Shown one piece after another: positions 43,985 through 53,319 of a DNA stretch of 64,000 nucleotides. The notes below the pieces were generated by a model, which saw nothing but the letters and a program-made list of their open reading frames with translations, had not been told where the DNA came from and did not search any database. The first letter of the stretch is position 1, and each line of letters begins with the position of its first letter. The stretch comes from Marinobacterium_D sp050908845 (GTDB lineage Bacteria > Pseudomonadota > Gammaproteobacteria > Pseudomonadales > Balneatricaceae): positions 3,100,001 through 3,164,000 of the forward strand of contig NZ_CP194171.1 in NCBI RefSeq assembly GCF_050908845.1, given 5' to 3'. The translations under genes were made by a program, and so were the position numbers.

Positions 43985-45586
43985 TCAGTCCAGAACCCGC
44001 TGGACGAAGTCAGGTACAGAAACCAACATGCTGCCTTCACCTTCGACCTTGTCTTCGCCGTCCTGTACATGGGCGACAACGGTCAGACGCCCCACGTTAT
44101 TTGCCGACATAAAGCGTTCGGGATTGGGGCCGGCATCACCCGGGATGAAAATCCCCTGATCGGTTATCTGGCCCGCGTAGATGTGATCTTTTTCCTCTTC
44201 CGCCACTTCGTCGGCCGGTTCGATGGACCACTGGGCCGGCATGTAACCCAGTCGCAGATCGTCCTCGGTGCCCGCTTTGCCGTCGGCACCCGCGCTGTAA
44301 CCCACCGCTCTGTAGATAGCACGTACCTTGTCCATTTCACTGCCGTTGCCACCGATGCGGCTGACGGCATTGGCCGGGGTCACGTCGACACGCGCCAGCT
44401 GGGTGTAGACTTTAAGCGCTGCCTCGCTGGATGCCTCGCCGACGGAGACAAGACGCGCACCTTCGTCACCCTGGGCTGTCGCCGCAACCACTATGCGGTC
44501 GGCACTGCGCTCGATAACACGATCCACCGACACGCCTTTACCCAGATCTATATCGCCATCCAGGTTTTCACCAATGATGGTCAGTTCCGCCGACTGTCCT
44601 TTACGCAGATAGCTGGGGGATACCGCAACGATCATCGGCTCACCGCTGTCGCGGAATGCCTGCAGGTCACCACCGACACGGCGCTCTTTGGCCAGGAACA
44701 TACGACCGTTCATGCTGTTGCCGTCATCGGCGACAGACATCACCTGGCGCAGGTTCACGCCATCCACGGTGAGAGATCCGCGCCATTCGTAACCGGTGTA
44801 AACCGTGGCCTTGCCGCTGCCCGCAATCACTTCGCCATCGGCATAGCGGCCTTCGAGTGACAGGGAGAAGTGGTCCGTATCGTTTTTGGCTGCCGTCATC
44901 CAGGCATCGAACTCACCTTTGCCCGGCATGAAGCCGGTAACACGCCAGCGGCCCATCAGGTCTGACTTGTCGGCCTCTTTCCAGTTGCTCCACGCCTGGG
45001 TTTCGAGCGGGAACATCTTGCTCAACTGCACGGCAGTCTGGTCGTGGACGATGCGATACCACTCGCGATCACGTGCACCCGCATGCAGCTCCAACCCCGG
45101 GAACTGCGCCATGTGGAAGTCCACCAGTGTCTGCCACTCATCCTGGGTTCGGCGCTGCAGCGCGAAACGTGCCGCCGAGTGGCAGCGCGCGCAGTTCTGC
45201 ATCAGATCCCCATCAAGGCCCGATTCAACGCGGTTGGTGTCCTGCTCCAGCAGGTAGCGGTAGTCGGCTGTTTCGGATGGAGCCAGCCCCTGGGTGTCGG
45301 CCAGATACTTAACCACTTCCCGCTTCTCGTCGGCGCTGATCGGGAGCCCGCGCAGTTCGATCATGCGGTTGATCGTCATCAGCCAGCCTTCCGGCGTCTT
45401 GCGTTGTGAACTGATTCGGGAGAAGGATGGCGTGTCCGCATCTCCTGACTCGGTATGACACGCAAGACACCTGTCCCGGATAATCTCGCGCCCATCGGCT
45501 GCAGCGTACTGGCTGGCAAATCCGGCCAGAGCCACCACACCCGCGCCGACAATAGCGCGTTTGGTTTTATGAATTCTCAATGCCAT
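43985..45586 (-). CDS. qhpA: quinohemoprotein amine dehydrogenase alpha subunit (di-heme cytochrome c)
   Basis: 533 aa. Signal peptide (RAIVGAGVVALAGFASQYAAA). Two heme c sites: CLACH near mature residue 10 and CARCH at about 145. Beta-sandwich domains follow, with Ig-like IVAVSPSYLRKGQSAELTIIG. It carries electrons from CTQ to periplasmic acceptors. AAGGGAG lies immediately before ATG 45586; the frame is open 10 codons earlier without a site. First gene of qhpADCBFEG. Confidence 0.95.
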   Translation of the reverse strand: MALRIHKTKRAIVGAGVVALAGFASQYAAADGREIIRDRCLACHTESGDADTPSFSRISSQRKTPEGWLMTINRMIELRGLPISADEKREVVKYLADTQGLAPSETADYRYLLEQDTNRVESGLDGDLMQNCARCHSAARFALQRRTQDEWQTLVDFHMAQFPGLELHAGARDREWYRIVHDQTAVQLSKMFPLETQAWSNWKEADKSDLMGRWRVTGFMPGKGEFDAWMTAAKNDTDHFSLSLEGRYADGEVIAGSGKATVYTGYEWRGSLTVDGVNLRQVMSVADDGNSMNGRMFLAKERRVGGDLQAFRDSGEPMIVAVSPSYLRKGQSAELTIIGENLDGDIDLGKGVSVDRVIERSADRIVVAATAQGDEGARLVSVGEASSEAALKVYTQLARVDVTPANAVSRIGGNGSEMDKVRAIYRAVGYSAGADGKAGTEDDLRLGYMPAQWSIEPADEVAEEEKDHIYAGQITDQGIFIPGDAGPNPERFMSANNVGRLTVVAHVQDGEDKVEGEGSMLVSVPDFVQRVLD

Positions 45587-45945
45587 CACTCCCTTACTAA
45601 TCAGGATGATTTTCAACTCGGTAACGACGAACAGGCCGGCTCGAACCCCAGACCGCTCCGTTATCCCTAACGTTAATCGGGTGGTGTAAATAAAGTTCCG
45701 GGGAATCTTGGCGTTTTGTGCCCTTATGTAACAGCTTGTAACAATACTGCCAGCTCGCTCCCCCCCGGCCTGAAAATTAGTTAATAATGCAACAACCCCG
45801 AGGTATCGCTGCTCTGAATACCCCGTTCCAGCGGGCTATGGACAACTCCATGGCGTCTCCGGCGCTATAGACTTATTCGCAGCCTCCCTAGGGTTTATAG
45901 TCGATCATCCGACTAAACGACGGCTTTTCCGCTACACGTAGGATC
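45587..45945. promoter_or_regulatory. divergent control region, qhpA / two-component system
   Basis: 359 bp without a gene. It contains the decamer array at 45715-45744. A TTTATT stretch about 20 bp below the array on the qhpA side could be the -10. On the other side, GCTATAGACTTATTC at about 45864 and TTTATAGTC may serve the regulator gene; no perfect -35 is seen. Confidence 0.5.
45715..45744 (-). promoter_or_regulatory. tor-box-like decamer array upstream of qhpA
   Basis: Minus strand, in tandem: TTGTTACAAG, CTGTTACATA, AGGGCACAAA. It ends 128 bp before the qhpA ATG, nearly the same offset as the porin array (117 bp). It is the natural target for the OmpR/TorR-like regulator encoded 200 bp away. 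Confidence 0.7.
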
Positions 45946-46674
45946 ATGACAAAAGTGAGTAATACCGCCCATATACTGATCGTCGAAGATGACTTCGCTT
46001 CACGGTCCCTGCTGGTCAGCTACTTCGAAAAAGAGGGCTACCGGGTCAGCGAAACCGACCACGCAGATGCCCTCTCCGCCCAGGTCAGGGATGAAGGGAT
46101 CGACCTGGTGTTGCTGGATATCAGCCTGCCCGGGCGTGACGGCCTCACACTGACACGAGAGCTTCGCGCGGCCTCCCGTGTCGGCATCATTCTGGTGACC
46201 AGCAAGGGGGATGAGATTGACCGCATTGTCGGCCTGGAGCTCGGCGCCGACGACTATGTCACCAAGCCCTTCAACCCACGGGAACTGCTTGTCCGCGCCA
46301 AGAACCTGCTATGGCGTATCAGCGGTGAAGACTCGGCCAGCGATGACAGTCACCCCCAGGCTGGCTGGCGTTTCGAAGGCTGGCAGCTTGATCCGCAGAA
46401 ACGTCAGCTGACCTCCCCGAAGGGCTGCAGCGAACGTCTGCCCGAGGGCGAATTCAAGCTGCTCAAGGCACTGATTACCCATTCGGGTCAGGTAATGTCA
46501 CGGGATCAATTGATGGATGCCATACATGATCGCGAATGGACCCCTAACGACCGCTCTGTGGATGTGCTAATTGGCCGCTTGCGCCGCAAGCTCGGCGACA
46601 ACCCATCCAACCCCGAGCTGATCCTCACTGCCCATGGCGCCGGCTACATGTTTGCCGGCGAAGTCAGCAGATGA
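45946..46674 (+). CDS. OmpR/TorR-family response regulator
   Basis: 242 aa. Receiver domain with acidic pair IVEDD, phospho-acceptor Asp in LVLLDISLPGRDG, and TSKGDE and KPFNPREL switch residues. C-terminal winged helix has ERLPEGEFKLLKALITHSGQVMSRDQL and NDRSVDVLIGRLRRKLGD. The family binds direct repeats. It overlaps the kinase gene by 4 bp (ATGA), so the two are a pair. Likely controls the divergent qhp operon. Confidence 0.92.
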   Translation: MTKVSNTAHILIVEDDFASRSLLVSYFEKEGYRVSETDHADALSAQVRDEGIDLVLLDISLPGRDGLTLTRELRAASRVGIILVTSKGDEIDRIVGLELGADDYVTKPFNPRELLVRAKNLLWRISGEDSASDDSHPQAGWRFEGWQLDPQKRQLTSPKGCSERLPEGEFKLLKALITHSGQVMSRDQLMDAIHDREWTPNDRSVDVLIGRLRRKLGDNPSNPELILTAHGAGYMFAGEVSR

Positions 46675-49600
46675 AAACTCCGAGCGGTTACCGGGCGCTA
46701 CGCCGACTGAGCCAGCGTCCCGGCTGTACGGTAAGCCAGGGGATTCGCCTGCAGGACGAGCGTCGCGTAATCATCAAGCAGGTGGATGACAGCCACGGCA
46801 ATCGCGAAGAGACAAGCCGCCTACGGCACGAATACGAGCTGCTCGTCCCGCTGCGGATTGCCGGCGTCAGCCGCCCAATTGAACTGATCGAGACCGAGGG
46901 CGGCCTCGCGGTCATCTTCGAAGATACCGGCGCCCTCCCCCTGCGCCAGTTCATGGCCAATCATCAACGCGACTGGCATCAATGGCTCACCTTCGCCATC
47001 CGCGTGGCCGAGTTGCTGGGACAACTACGCGAAGCCAGAATCATTCACAAGCAGATCAACCCCGATCACCTGCTGATCCACCCAACCAGCGACGAGCCAC
47101 TGCTGATCGGCTTTTCCATGGCAACCCTGCTCAGCCACGAACAACCCAACTGGCATACACCGATGCTCAATGTGCGCGGGCAGAGCTATATCGCACCGGA
47201 GCAGACCGGGCGGATCAACCGTACCATCGATTACCGTACCGACTATTACGGACTGGGCGCTACGCTTTATGAATTGATGAGCGGCCGTCCCCCGTTTAAG
47301 GGCGAAAGCGGCATGGAGCTGGTTCACAACCAGATCGCCCGCCCGCCGAGGCCCCCGCACAAGATCAATCCCCGCCTGCCGGAGGTGGTGTCAGGCATAT
47401 TGCTAAAGCTGCTGGCCAAGGACGCGGCCCAGCGCTACCAGTCCACTGTTGGCCTGGTTTATGATCTGCGCCGCTGCCAGCGGGAGTTCGAAAACCGGCA
47501 GACAATTCCCCTGTTTGAACTGGCCCAAATGGACCGCTCGGCCCGCTTCCAGATCCCGCAGAAGCTCTACGGCCGCGAGTCGGTTCTCAACCATCTGCGT
47601 GAGCATTTCGATCAGAAGCAGGGAGCGCACCAGAGCCTGGTGACCATCAGCGGATACGCCGGTGTCGGCAAATCCAGTCTGGTCAATGAACTGCGGCCCT
47701 ATGTCATCGAGCGGGGCGGCCACTTCATCAGCGGCAAGTTCGATCAATTCCGCCGCAGCCGTCCCTATTTTGCGATTTTTCAGGCATTGCAGGGGCTGGT
47801 CAGGCAGCTATTGACCGAACCGGAACAGGATGTCAGATATTGGCGTGATGTACTTCTAAGCACTATCCGGGGTCAGGGCGCCACCCTGCTCAAGATGATT
47901 CCGGAGCTGGAACTGATCATCGGCCCTCAGCCCAAGCCGCCCTATACCGCCCCCAGCAACCTGGAGGACCAGGGCCGATTTTCGAGAATGCTGCTACGCC
48001 TGTTGCAGGTACTTGGAACCAAAGAACGCCCGCTGGCTCTGTTCCTCGACGACCTGCACTGGGCGGATCTTGCATCGCTGCAGCTGCTGGAAACCCTGGC
48101 CAGGGAGACCGACCCGTTAAAGTTGATGCTGGTGGGCAGCTATCGCGATCATGAACTGGGCCCGACCCATCCGCTGAAAACAACACTGGGCCGGTTACGC
48201 CTGCAGGAACCGGTTATCGAGATCCATCTCGAGCCACTGAACCAGCAACAGGTTCGTCAGCTGGTTGCCGACACCCTGCGTTGTGAACCTCAGGAGTGCG
48301 ATGCTCTCGCCCACATCTGTATCCAGAAAACCCAGGGTAATCCCTTTTTCCTGAGCCAGTTTCTCTATGCACTTTACGAACAGGAACTGATCGCCTTCCG
48401 CGACCAACGCTGGCAGTGGGATGAAGCGGCCATCGAAGCCCGCGAGATGACCGACAACGTCATCACACTGATGGTCAGCAAGATCCAGCGCCTGCCGCGG
48501 ACGACCCAGACCGTACTGCCTCTGGCTGCAGCTATCGGCAGCAGCTTCAACCTGCGCACCCTGTCGGTTGTCAGTAACCTTGATCCCGTCCAGGTATCGG
48601 ACAACCTCTGGCCCGCCATCACCGAGGGCCTGATCGTTCCGCTGAGCGACCAATACCAGCTGGTTGAGCAGATCGACCCCAAGCGCGCCCGCTTCCGCTT
48701 TATTCACGACCGGGTGCAACAGGCGGCCTATTCTCTGATTCCCGACGACCAGCGCGAGGCACTGCACCTGCAGATAGGCCGCCAGTTGCAACAAAGCCTG
48801 ACTCCGGACGAGATCGACAACCGGATCTTCGAGATTACCAACCACCTCAACATCGCCCGCGGCGCGATGCATGAAACGTTCGAGCGCACCGGTCTAGCCG
48901 AAATAAATTTGCGCTCCGGCGCCCGGGCGCGCGAATCCGCCGCGTTCGACGCGGCCATGGAATACCTCAACACCGGCATCGACCTGCTGCCCAACGACAG
49001 CTGGAAGAAACATTACACTCTGTCGCTGAACCTCTATTCCAAAGCAGCCGAAGTGGCCAGCATCAAGGGCGACCAGGCGCTGGTGAACAGGCTCGCTACA
49101 GAGGTCGAAGAACATGCCCGCACCCTGCTCGACAAGGTGCGGATCTATGAGCTGAGGATCCAGTCCCAGGTCGCCAGTAACCGCTTCTCTGATGCGCTGG
49201 ATACTGCCCTTCAGCTGCTTCAGAGCCTTGGCGTCACTATCCCCCGGCGCACCACACCCGCGATGCTCGCATACAGCCGCGCACGTATACGCTGGCTATT
49301 ACGCCGGCACCCACCGGACAGCGTTCCACAGTTGAAGGCGATGCGTTCTCCCGAGTTACTGGCGGCGATGCCGATACTGGCCAGCATATTTGGCGTCATC
49401 AAGTTCTCAAGCTCCGACCTGCGCCCCCTGGTTATGGCCAAGCAGGTCGAATTGACGCTGATACACGGGATCAATCCCTACTCAGCACTGGCCTTCGCCG
49501 GCTATGGTGGCGTGCTGTGCGGCCAGTTCAATGCTATCGATCTGGGCTATCGGCTGGGGCAGCTGGCGTTGGAGCTCGACACCAAATTGCCGCCCAATAC

Positions 49601-52600
49601 CACGCAGCATCGCACGCTGTCCCTGTTCAGCTGCTATATCCGCCATTACCGCGAACCGCTATCGGTTTGCACCGAGTCTCTGCTCGAAGCCCATCAGCAG
49701 GCACTCGATTGCGGCGACCTGGAGTGGAGCGCCTATTCACTGGCCGCCCATATCCAATACGTTTTGCCACTGAGCACTAACCTGGACGAGCTGCTCCCCA
49801 GGCTGGAGCAGTACGCCACTATGCTGCGTGAGTCCGGCCAGCAGCAATCGCTGCAATACTCGGTCTTCACGCTGCAGTGCATTGAAAACCTGCGCGGGCG
49901 CAACACGGAACCGACCCATCTGGACGGCCGCTTCTATAAAGAGACAGAGGGACTTGAAGAGCTGGAGCGGGAGAACCACCGCACCGCCATTAGCCTGCAT
50001 CACTACTATAAAGGCCTGCTCTGTTTCCTGATGGGCGAAACGGAGCTGGCGCACAAGCACAGCGAGCAGGCGGACAGTTTACGCGACTCCATCAGCGGCA
50101 CCTTTACCGCACCCTGCGCTCGCTTTCTCAATGGCTTGAGTATCATCGCTCTGCTGCCGAAAACCAGCATTCTGCAGCAGCCACCGCGATTGAAAAAAGT
50201 GCGTTCCATCCTGCACTATCTTCGCCGGCTGGCCCACTATTGCCCGGAAAACCACCAACACCGCCACGACCTGTTGAAAGCGGAGCTGCTGCGAGCCCAG
50301 CACAAATACTCAGCCGCCATGGAGCTCTACGAGCAGGCGGTCGAACTGGCCGGCAAACAGGGTTTCCTGTTCGAGCAGGCACTGGCCAGCGAGCTCGCCG
50401 GGCGCTTCTACCTCGAATGGAAAAAACCGGGCATCGCTACGACCTACCTCAAGGACGCCTACCAGCTCTATGCCCGGTGGGGCGCCAAAGTCAAACTGGC
50501 GCAGATGGAGCAAACCTATGCGCTACGCTTCGAACCTAAGCCTGCGCCAACGCCGGAGCCTTCAGAACAGCGGCAGACACAGCCGGACAAGGTGGATAAC
50601 CATAGCCTCGATATCGCCTCCGTGATCAGTGCCTCCCAGGCGATTTCCGACGAAATTGTGCTGGAACGCCTGCTTGAGCGCCTGATGAAGCTGGCGATCC
50701 AGAATGCTGGCGCCCAGCGCGCTCTGCTCCTGATGGCCCGGCAGCAACAGCTGTATATCGAAGCCGAAACCAGTATTGACCGGGCACCGTCACTGACAAA
50801 GCCGGTACCTCTGGAATCCGGTAGCGATCAGCTGCCGGTGAGCATCATCCATTACGTGACCCGCACCAAAGACGCCGTGGTTCTGGGCAATGCCGTGGAA
50901 CACCAGATGTTCCAGCAGGACAGCTATATACGCAGCCAGCAACCCTGTTCACTGCTTGCCATTCCCATTCTCTACCACAGTGAACTGACCGGCATCCTCT
51001 ATCTGGAACATCGCGAGAGCCGCGACATATTCAGCCGGGAACGGTTGAATACCCTGCAGATTCTCGCCTCCCAGGCGGCAATTTCCATCGAGAACGCCAA
51101 GCTCTATAAAAGTCTGGAGCAATCGGAGCGGGAGTATCGCTCACTATTCGAGAACGCCAGTGAAGGGATCTTCAGGATCGATCAGGACGGACGCTTTGTC
51201 TCTGCCAATCCGGCGCTGGTCAATCTGCTTGGCTACAGCTCCGCCGACCAGCTGCTCGATACCGCCCCCGACCTGGTACATGACTGCTTTATCAACCCAT
51301 CCGACGGTCAGCGTTTTCTTGAGCAGCTTAACTCGGGCAACCCGGTGCAGAACTTCGAAACCCACTGGCAGAGCTTCGACGGCCATGAAGTTTATGTGTC
51401 TATCTCCGCCAACCGCATCCTGGACAAGCATGCATCCAGCCCCTCCTACGAAGGCTCGTTGACCGATATCAGCGAGCGCAAGGCGAAGGAGCAGGCGGTA
51501 TTGGCACGACAGAAAGCGGAAGCCGCCAACGAAGCGAAAACCCAATTCCTCGCCACCATGAGCCACGAAATCCGGACACCGATGAACGGTATTTTGGGGA
51601 TGGCACAACTGCTCAAACGCACGGAGTTGTCAGCGAAGCAAAGCATGCAGGTGTCCTCTATTCTCAGCTCCGGTCAATCTCTGCTGTCCATTCTTAATGA
51701 CGTGCTGGACTTCACCAAAATTGAAACAGGTCAGGTTAGTTTCGAGGAGGCAGATTTCGACCTTCGCCAGTTGCTTGAGCAGGTCCATCTTTTGATGACC
51801 CCCAGTGCGACACAGAAAGGTATCGATTTGATCAGCCGCATCGCAGATGATCTTCCCGCACGGGCACGAGGCGACTCACGGGCGCTCAATCAGATCCTGA
51901 TGAATCTGGTAACAAACGCGATCAAATTCACCAGCGAAGGATATGTGATCATCAAAGCCTACAGCCTGTCGACCTCAGATGAGGGATACAGGATCCGTTT
52001 TGAAGTCGAGGATAGCGGCATTGGGATTCCGCCAGAGGCTCACGAGCATATATTCCAGCACTTCAGCCAAGCCGACAGCTCCATCACCAGACGCTTTGGA
52101 GGAACCGGCCTGGGGCTGTCGATTTGTAAAAAACTTGCGGAGCAGCAGGAAGGCCGCATTGGATTTCAAAGCACACCAGGCAAGGGCAGCCTGTTCTGGA
52201 TAGAACTTCCGTACCGCAGGGCAGTTATCGCTGAAACGGGCAGAACGCTGACGCCACCGGCGCGCCCGCTGGATAAAGCACGTCCGTTGGACATTCTGCT
52301 GGTTGAGGACTCACCTATCAATCAGGAAGTCACCGCAGAACTGTTGCGCAGCGCCGGCCACACCCTGAGCATCGCCGACGACGGTTTCACAGCCCTGTCC
52401 ATGCATAACGATCATGACTATGACCTTGTCCTGATGGATATCCACCTTCCCGAGATGGACGGTACTGAGGTTACTAAGCGAATGCGCCTGCATTCTGATC
52501 CACGCAAAGCGCAGGTGCCGGTTGTCGCCTTGACCGCTGCAGTCACCTCGGAAGACATGCAACGTTACGAACAAGCCGGTATCACTACCGTAATCGCCAA

Positions 52601-53018
52601 GCCGCTTAACTTTCAGGAACTGGAACAGACGCTGTTTGCACTCAGCAGCGAAGACTCTGAACCTCAGCGAGACCTTAACCTTGAAGAAACCTGCAGCGAT
52701 TCATTTATAAACCACGCCCTCCTCAACCAGCATCGCTCGCTTCTCGGCCCTGAGCAGATGCATTCGCTGCTGGAAAAGATGAAAGCACAGAGCTCAGCGT
52801 TACTGGATCAGTTAGAGCAGGAAGAGCCAACCAATCACAGATATTTGATGCACAAGCTAGCGGGCGTCAGTGCTAACTTCGGTCTGGCGAAAATGGCAAG
52901 GGAGTGCATAAATTACGAGGCACTGGATCAGATATCAGCCGATGAGCTGAAAGCGCTTCGCAGTTTATGGGAGATGAGCATAAGTGCTCTAGAAAGTGAG
53001 GACAGCTCTCTCCACTGA
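46671..53018 (+). CDS. giant hybrid sensor kinase: pseudokinase, AAA ATPase, GAF, PAS, HisKA, REC, Hpt
   Basis: 2115 aa, soluble. Order: Ser/Thr-kinase-like domain (1-275); ATPase (300-600, Walker A GYAGVGKSS at 328-336, Walker B ALFLDDLHWAD); a long helical repeat region (780-1290); GAF (about 1330-1480); PAS (SLFENASEGIFRIDQDG, about 1490-1610); HisKA with His1632 (SHEIRTPMNG); HATPase (NLVTNAIKF, GTGLGLSI); receiver with Asp1923; Hpt with His2061 (MHKLAGVSANFG). In the kinase-like domain HRD is HKQ (126-128), the Mg-binding Asn is His133 and DFG is GFS (147-149), so it should not phosphorylate. Lys36 and the APE motif remain. Confidence 0.93.
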   Translation: MKTPSGYRALRRLSQRPGCTVSQGIRLQDERRVIIKQVDDSHGNREETSRLRHEYELLVPLRIAGVSRPIELIETEGGLAVIFEDTGALPLRQFMANHQRDWHQWLTFAIRVAELLGQLREARIIHKQINPDHLLIHPTSDEPLLIGFSMATLLSHEQPNWHTPMLNVRGQSYIAPEQTGRINRTIDYRTDYYGLGATLYELMSGRPPFKGESGMELVHNQIARPPRPPHKINPRLPEVVSGILLKLLAKDAAQRYQSTVGLVYDLRRCQREFENRQTIPLFELAQMDRSARFQIPQKLYGRESVLNHLREHFDQKQGAHQSLVTISGYAGVGKSSLVNELRPYVIERGGHFISGKFDQFRRSRPYFAIFQALQGLVRQLLTEPEQDVRYWRDVLLSTIRGQGATLLKMIPELELIIGPQPKPPYTAPSNLEDQGRFSRMLLRLLQVLGTKERPLALFLDDLHWADLASLQLLETLARETDPLKLMLVGSYRDHELGPTHPLKTTLGRLRLQEPVIEIHLEPLNQQQVRQLVADTLRCEPQECDALAHICIQKTQGNPFFLSQFLYALYEQELIAFRDQRWQWDEAAIEAREMTDNVITLMVSKIQRLPRTTQTVLPLAAAIGSSFNLRTLSVVSNLDPVQVSDNLWPAITEGLIVPLSDQYQLVEQIDPKRARFRFIHDRVQQAAYSLIPDDQREALHLQIGRQLQQSLTPDEIDNRIFEITNHLNIARGAMHETFERTGLAEINLRSGARARESAAFDAAMEYLNTGIDLLPNDSWKKHYTLSLNLYSKAAEVASIKGDQALVNRLATEVEEHARTLLDKVRIYELRIQSQVASNRFSDALDTALQLLQSLGVTIPRRTTPAMLAYSRARIRWLLRRHPPDSVPQLKAMRSPELLAAMPILASIFGVIKFSSSDLRPLVMAKQVELTLIHGINPYSALAFAGYGGVLCGQFNAIDLGYRLGQLALELDTKLPPNTTQHRTLSLFSCYIRHYREPLSVCTESLLEAHQQALDCGDLEWSAYSLAAHIQYVLPLSTNLDELLPRLEQYATMLRESGQQQSLQYSVFTLQCIENLRGRNTEPTHLDGRFYKETEGLEELERENHRTAISLHHYYKGLLCFLMGETELAHKHSEQADSLRDSISGTFTAPCARFLNGLSIIALLPKTSILQQPPRLKKVRSILHYLRRLAHYCPENHQHRHDLLKAELLRAQHKYSAAMELYEQAVELAGKQGFLFEQALASELAGRFYLEWKKPGIATTYLKDAYQLYARWGAKVKLAQMEQTYALRFEPKPAPTPEPSEQRQTQPDKVDNHSLDIASVISASQAISDEIVLERLLERLMKLAIQNAGAQRALLLMARQQQLYIEAETSIDRAPSLTKPVPLESGSDQLPVSIIHYVTRTKDAVVLGNAVEHQMFQQDSYIRSQQPCSLLAIPILYHSELTGILYLEHRESRDIFSRERLNTLQILASQAAISIENAKLYKSLEQSEREYRSLFENASEGIFRIDQDGRFVSANPALVNLLGYSSADQLLDTAPDLVHDCFINPSDGQRFLEQLNSGNPVQNFETHWQSFDGHEVYVSISANRILDKHASSPSYEGSLTDISERKAKEQAVLARQKAEAANEAKTQFLATMSHEIRTPMNGILGMAQLLKRTELSAKQSMQVSSILSSGQSLLSILNDVLDFTKIETGQVSFEEADFDLRQLLEQVHLLMTPSATQKGIDLISRIADDLPARARGDSRALNQILMNLVTNAIKFTSEGYVIIKAYSLSTSDEGYRIRFEVEDSGIGIPPEAHEHIFQHFSQADSSITRRFGGTGLGLSICKKLAEQQEGRIGFQSTPGKGSLFWIELPYRRAVIAETGRTLTPPARPLDKARPLDILLVEDSPINQEVTAELLRSAGHTLSIADDGFTALSMHNDHDYDLVLMDIHLPEMDGTEVTKRMRLHSDPRKAQVPVVALTAAVTSEDMQRYEQAGITTVIAKPLNFQELEQTLFALSSEDSEPQRDLNLEETCSDSFINHALLNQHRSLLGPEQMHSLLEKMKAQSSALLDQLEQEEPTNHRYLMHKLAGVSANFGLAKMARECINYEALDQISADELKALRSLWEMSISALESEDSSLH

Positions 53019-53319
53019 GCTCTTAACGCAATTAAATTTATAATTATTAATGCATATTCTGAGCGGGCATCCGACCTGATCGAACGCCTGCAGTCGGTGA
53101 AATATTTCGACAATACTGTGGCATCGAGGGTGGACGAAAAGCCGACACCGGATATCTTCGCTGACTAGCTGTACGAGGACAGAACGAAAACGGGGGATTA
53201 GACTCATCTGCAAGCAACCCACGCGACGCAAGCTCGTCAAACTTCATGTGCCCGGCAAAAGCCTGACTGCAAAAGATATAGATTATCAGGGCAATGATTA
53301 GAGCAAGCGCACGGGCTCG
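53019..53319. other. 301-bp gap, possible gene remnant
   Basis: No gene with a ribosome site. The frame of the kinase stays open for 49 codons past its stop (to TAG at 53166) and reads SERASDLIERLQSVKYF and so on, which looks protein-like. It has no Met and breaks up afterwards, so it may be an eroded coding remnant or chance. No clear terminator for the kinase gene is visible. Confidence 0.3.

Noticed and set aside
43760..44860. Plus-strand open frame (366 codons) and its partner at 42605-43735
   Set aside because: Antisense to qhpA and qhpD, whose heme, radical SAM and SPASM motifs prove the other strand.
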